Positions 61,187 through 64,000 of a stretch of 64,000 nt of DNA are shown piece after piece. Position 1 is the stretch's first letter. Every line of letters starts with the position of its first letter. The notes below the pieces were generated by a model that did not search any database, was not told the DNA's origin, and saw nothing but the letters and a program-made list of their open reading frames with translations. This DNA comes from Anaerofilum sp. An201 (GTDB lineage Bacteria; Bacillota; Clostridia; Oscillospirales; Ruminococcaceae), in assembly GCF_002160015.1 (NCBI RefSeq), contig NZ_NFJT01000012.1, forward strand, positions 1-64,000, in the 5' to 3' direction. The translations under genes and the position numbers were made by a program.

Positions 61187-62668
61187 TCATTGACACATAA
61201 GGCAGGAATATAAGCGGGACAAATTTTCCTGTAACGGAAATGTTTCTACATGACCTTCATCAACGAAATGCAGAACCCGATTGCAAGTCATAGCGGCAAA
61301 TTCATAATCGTGGGTAATGATTAAAATGGTCTTTCCTTTTTGCGCCAGAGCTTTCAAATGCTCCGATATTCTCATCATATTTTTGAAATCAAGACCGCTG
61401 GTAGGCTCATCCAAAATCAAAACGGGGGTATCTATCCAATCCGATACTGCAAGAGCGAGCCGTTGTTTCTGCCCGCCGGAAAGAGTAGCGGGATGCCGTT
61501 CTTTCCATTCAAACAAGCCATATAGTTTTAGCAGATCATCGCGTTGCTCCTGGGTACTTCCTTTTCCGTTCAATAGCAGTTCTTCTTCTACGCTGTCCCC
61601 AAACAACTGGCAATCTGTATTTTGCATAACAAAGTAGGCAAAATTCTTCCTTTTGCCTTTAGATACCTTTGTCCCGTTATATATGACCTGACCCTCTTTT
61701 TCCTTTTGCATACCACAAAGAATATTCGACAAAGTAGTTTTTCCTATTCCGTTATGGCCTACAATCGCAATCAGGTCGCCAGCATACGCCCGAAAAGATA
61801 TATCGTGGAAAACCGGATGTTTGCGATAGGAAAACGTCAAATCCTTTACCTCCATCGTCATATCTTTTTCTTTTGTAGGGGGAATATCTACTTCAATATG
61901 GTGTAAATCTGCCGCCCGTATTCCTATGGCTCGTCTTTTTTCTTCTGGAATAGAGAGCAGTTCTCCCGCCGTCCATTCTTCTTTTATGCTCCCGTTTTCC
62001 ATATAAAGAAAACGGTCTGCAAGGTCAGTAAGATAATAAAGCCGGTGTTCAGCAACAATGATTGTGTGGCCTTCCGCTTTTAGTCCACCCATCAAATTTT
62101 TAAGCGCCTCAACGGAATACATATCCAAATTGGCCGAAGGTTCATCAAACACATAAATTTCCGGGTCAACAGCATTGACGGAGGCCACCGCTATTTTCTG
62201 TTTTTCTCCGCTGGACATCGGATAAATTTCTTTCCCGCGCAGCATATCTCCGTTAATACGTTTGATCGCACTTGAAACCCGTCCATCCAGTTCTTCATAC
62301 GGAACGCCATAGTTTTCACACCCGAACGCAATTTCATCCTCTGTAATACTGGCAAAAAACTGGCTCTTTGGATCTTGAAAGATTGAACCTACTTTTTTCC
62401 CGATTTCATACAGAGGATATTCCGATATGCTGCGTCCCAGCAGTGTGACTCGCCCTTTCAGCGTCCCTTCGTAAAATTGTTCAGCTAACCCGTTTATCAA
62501 TCGTGTTAAAGTTGTCTTTCCGCAGCCGCTCCCTCCAGTCAGAACAAGGAACTCGCCCTTTTTTATATCGAGGCTGATATGATGGATACTTTCTGTTTCG
62601 GCTCCCGGATATTCAAAAGATACATCTTCAAACTGGATAACGGATCGCCTTGCTTTATCATTTACCAT
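61187..62668 (-). CDS. ECF transporter ATPase, two ABC domains fused
   Basis: 493 residues with two nucleotide-binding domains: GGSGCGKTTLTRLINGL with MSSGEKQKIAVASV and FDEPSANLD in the first half, GHNGIGKTTLSNILCG with LSGGQKQRLALAVSDW and LDEPTSGLD in the second. It powers the ECF module with the T and S subunits encoded upstream. ATG 62668 shares one base with the stop of the T gene (TAATG). Confidence 0.93.
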   Translation of the reverse strand: MVNDKARRSVIQFEDVSFEYPGAETESIHHISLDIKKGEFLVLTGGSGCGKTTLTRLINGLAEQFYEGTLKGRVTLLGRSISEYPLYEIGKKVGSIFQDPKSQFFASITEDEIAFGCENYGVPYEELDGRVSSAIKRINGDMLRGKEIYPMSSGEKQKIAVASVNAVDPEIYVFDEPSANLDMYSVEALKNLMGGLKAEGHTIIVAEHRLYYLTDLADRFLYMENGSIKEEWTAGELLSIPEEKRRAIGIRAADLHHIEVDIPPTKEKDMTMEVKDLTFSYRKHPVFHDISFRAYAGDLIAIVGHNGIGKTTLSNILCGMQKEKEGQVIYNGTKVSKGKRKNFAYFVMQNTDCQLFGDSVEEELLLNGKGSTQEQRDDLLKLYGLFEWKERHPATLSGGQKQRLALAVSDWIDTPVLILDEPTSGLDFKNMMRISEHLKALAQKGKTILIITHDYEFAAMTCNRVLHFVDEGHVETFPLQENLSRLYSCLMCQ

Positions 62669-63345
62669 TATGCTACCGTCCTTTCCAGCACAAAATAGAG
62701 TGCGGTTACGCAAACAGCAACCACGCACATAATCCAATCTCTTTTTTGAAATTCTATCTTCCTGCGGCAGGTATGTTTTCCCGGATTGGAAATCCCCCTG
62801 CTTTCAGCAGAAGCTGCGAGTTCTTCAGCTATTCTGGATGAACGGAAAATAACAGGCGTAACAATATACTCCATTGCGTCCAGAGGATGTTTCCATGACA
62901 ACAGCTTTCGCAGCCGAAGTGAGGCAAACACATCGGAAAATTCACTGCGCACAGTAGGGAAGAAACGCAGCATGAAGGTTACGGGCAGGGCAATTCCATC
63001 AGGAGCGTGGATTTTCTTAAAAACTGCTACAACTTCTCCCGGCGGCATACCAATCACGGGTTGCGCAGCCATAACCATCATCAAAATACGCAGCACCATG
63101 AACAGGAACATTTCCGGCATAAGAATGGTAATGCCCTGTCCTCCTGAAAGCAGCCTCAACACGATAAAAACACCGCAGACGATTAGATATTTTATTGTCT
63201 GCCTGCCAAAGCCCTGAATAATCAGATACACGCTCAAAACGCCCAAAAGTGTGTATATCAAAATGTCGCTTGTGAGCACCGCCACAAGCGACATAGTGAG
63301 AACTATGACAAGCAATTTGGTCCGAAAATCAAATTTCATGCTCAT
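62668..63345 (-). CDS. ECF transporter T component (EcfT/CbiQ-like)
   Basis: 225 residues, about five to six TM spans. Coupling-helix motif AASAESRGI corresponds to the Ala-Arg-Gly motif that contacts the ATPase. MLRFFPTVRSEFSDVFASLRLR is the second typical helix. It starts right after the S-component stop, with a weak ribosome site, so it is translationally coupled. Confidence 0.9.
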   Translation of the reverse strand: MSMKFDFRTKLLVIVLTMSLVAVLTSDILIYTLLGVLSVYLIIQGFGRQTIKYLIVCGVFIVLRLLSGGQGITILMPEMFLFMVLRILMMVMAAQPVIGMPPGEVVAVFKKIHAPDGIALPVTFMLRFFPTVRSEFSDVFASLRLRKLLSWKHPLDAMEYIVTPVIFRSSRIAEELAASAESRGISNPGKHTCRRKIEFQKRDWIMCVVAVCVTALYFVLERTVA

Positions 63346-63348
63346 AGT

Positions 63349-63954
63349 TTATTTAATCGCGCCACTCTTTCTGAAGTGCTTCACAATCAGTTTGTTGCTA
63401 ATCATGCAGCCAAGGACGGCCAGGATAGCGGTGACAGCCAGGCTCAAAAGGACGTACTTCGGATCGGTGTAATACTGGGTCTGAACCTGAACCTGCTGCT
63501 CACTGACGCCGGTGGCAAGAAATGCGTCTTTGAAAAACCAAATTTCTGACATACCATGTGCAGCGCGAACCAATGCCGTGATTACCCACGAAATGGACAC
63601 ACGCTTAATGTCATGGTAGGCATCCTTTCCGCACATGGAAAGCTCTGCGATGATACCGCCGCCCAAAAACCACGGAATCATAAATGGCCCCATCATCAAT
63701 CCGGCGATAATTGCCCACATGATATTGTAGACAAGAGCAGGGCCATGCTTGCCGACTTTCATGCACATATAAACATAGAACGGTGCGAGGATAAGTGCCG
63801 CACCTGCGGCGTTAAAAATCATGGAATAGAACAGTGAAGCGCCGGTCAGGGTCGAATAGACCATAAATACAACGAACATGACCGCACAGAAGATACCGAT
63901 GATTGCCGCGTCTTTGACAGTGTACTTGTTACCTGTCGATTTTTCATTTTCCAT
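63349..63954 (-). CDS. ECF transporter S component, Trep_Strep (MptD-like) family
   Basis: 201 residues with six TM spans, starting KYTVKDAAIIGIFCAVMFVVF and including GLMMGPFMIPWFLGGGIIAEL. I recognise the Trep_Strep/MptD group of putative substrate-binding S components; the ligand is not established. AAGGAGG lies 8 bases before ATG 63954. First visible gene of the S-T-A-ABC-ABC-DtxR operon. Confidence 0.85.
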   Translation of the reverse strand: MENEKSTGNKYTVKDAAIIGIFCAVMFVVFMVYSTLTGASLFYSMIFNAAGAALILAPFYVYMCMKVGKHGPALVYNIMWAIIAGLMMGPFMIPWFLGGGIIAELSMCGKDAYHDIKRVSISWVITALVRAAHGMSEIWFFKDAFLATGVSEQQVQVQTQYYTDPKYVLLSLAVTAILAVLGCMISNKLIVKHFRKSGAIK

Positions 63955-63982
63955 TTGGAAATCCTCCTTTGTCTTGCAGAAA

Positions 63983-63998
63983 GTTAGCAGTACCTAAC
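63983..63998 (-). promoter_or_regulatory. Candidate DtxR-family operator upstream of the ECF genes
   Basis: GTTAG-N6-CTAAC, the same dyad as at 61095-61110, resembling the half-sites of known DtxR/IdeR boxes (TTAGGTTAG..CTAACCTAA). The promoter itself probably lies beyond the window edge. Confidence 0.65.
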
Positions 63999-64000
63999 CC

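Larger units (their letters stand above)
53246..64000. mobile_element. Left part of an integrative (probably conjugative) element at tRNA-Arg
   Basis: It begins at the 3' end of tRNA-Arg(CCU) and holds integrase, excisionase, Tn916/Tn1549-like HTH and sigma-like genes, an HTH repressor, and an AT-richer metal-transport cargo. No conjugation genes are seen inside the window; they may lie to the right. The right end and second attachment site are not visible, so the size is unknown. Confidence 0.75.

Noticed and set aside
1-64000. CRISPR array
   Set aside because: No short regularly spaced identical repeats with unique spacers were seen; the only tandem units are the tRNA-like ones.

Overview
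The window looks like chromosome from a high-GC, low-copy-repeat gut Clostridia, most likely an Oscillospirales/Ruminococcaceae relative (Faecalibacterium, Gemmiger and Subdoligranulum are the kind of genus I have in mind; this is inference from gene content and codon style, not a search). Gram-positive markers are strong AGGAGG-type ribosome sites, an intact sporulation sigma factor (SigK-like), a BofC-type domain, a pheST T-box leader, Mini-III RNase, rplU-rpmA-obgE order and the UPF0735 ACT protein-hom-thrB group. Nearly all of bases 1-23,700 is transcribed from the minus strand.

Layout. 1-700: the 5' part of a secreted, lectin-like protein. 997-6478: a sugar operon (xylulokinase, DUF4867 protein, fucose/arabinose-type isomerase, fructose-6-phosphate aldolase) with its AraC regulator. 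6565-11,596: YebC, an rRNA methylase, a tiny Lys/Asn/Thr-rich protein, Mini-III, Obg, L27 and L21. 11,593-16,973: a tightly overlapping operon (VanY-type peptidase, two M16 proteins, Lgt, FolD). 17,079-21,075: threonine/lysine branch (ACT protein, hom, thrB, lysC). 21,219-23,650: class A PBP. 24,596-29,108: a self-contained plus-strand operon of FkbH, ACP, MaoC, SDR and GNAT, the best candidate here for an undescribed pathway. 29,122-35,998: ricin-lectin protein with histone-like tail, a TetR/RND efflux unit with a perfect 24-bp operator, GNAT, second TetR. 36,148-40,674: DegV, Cys-rich secreted peptide, SigK, a PASTA pseudokinase and an atypical GNAT gene. 40,826-44,612: pheT-pheS with T-box. 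44,742-52,523: ferredoxin, murein hydrolase activator, small membrane proteins, HemW, an ATPase, a DUF4349 lipoprotein and a Ktr-type K+ channel.

52,882-53,245 holds three degenerate tRNA-like units followed by an intact tRNA-Arg(CCU). Directly next to it lies an integrase and excisionase, then Tn916/Tn1549-like HTH and sigma-like genes and an HTH repressor with its operator. This is the left end of an integrative element that runs off the right edge. Its cargo (57,124-63,954) is visibly more AT-rich than the host DNA: a DtxR-family metalloregulator, two exporter-fold ABC half-transporters of the YbtPQ/IrtAB kind and a complete ECF transporter. A shared dyad, GTTAG-N6-CTAAC, sits at two places in this cargo and is a good candidate metal box, so the island probably takes up a metal or metallophore under DtxR-type control.

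Several proteins deviate from their families in ways visible in the sequence: a kinase-like protein lacking HRD and DFG aspartates, an RND pump with about 255 extra coiled-coil residues, L27 without the Firmicutes N-terminal extension and without the Prp protease gene, and a 92-residue protein carrying the decarboxylase-beta 'GGADGPT' signature.
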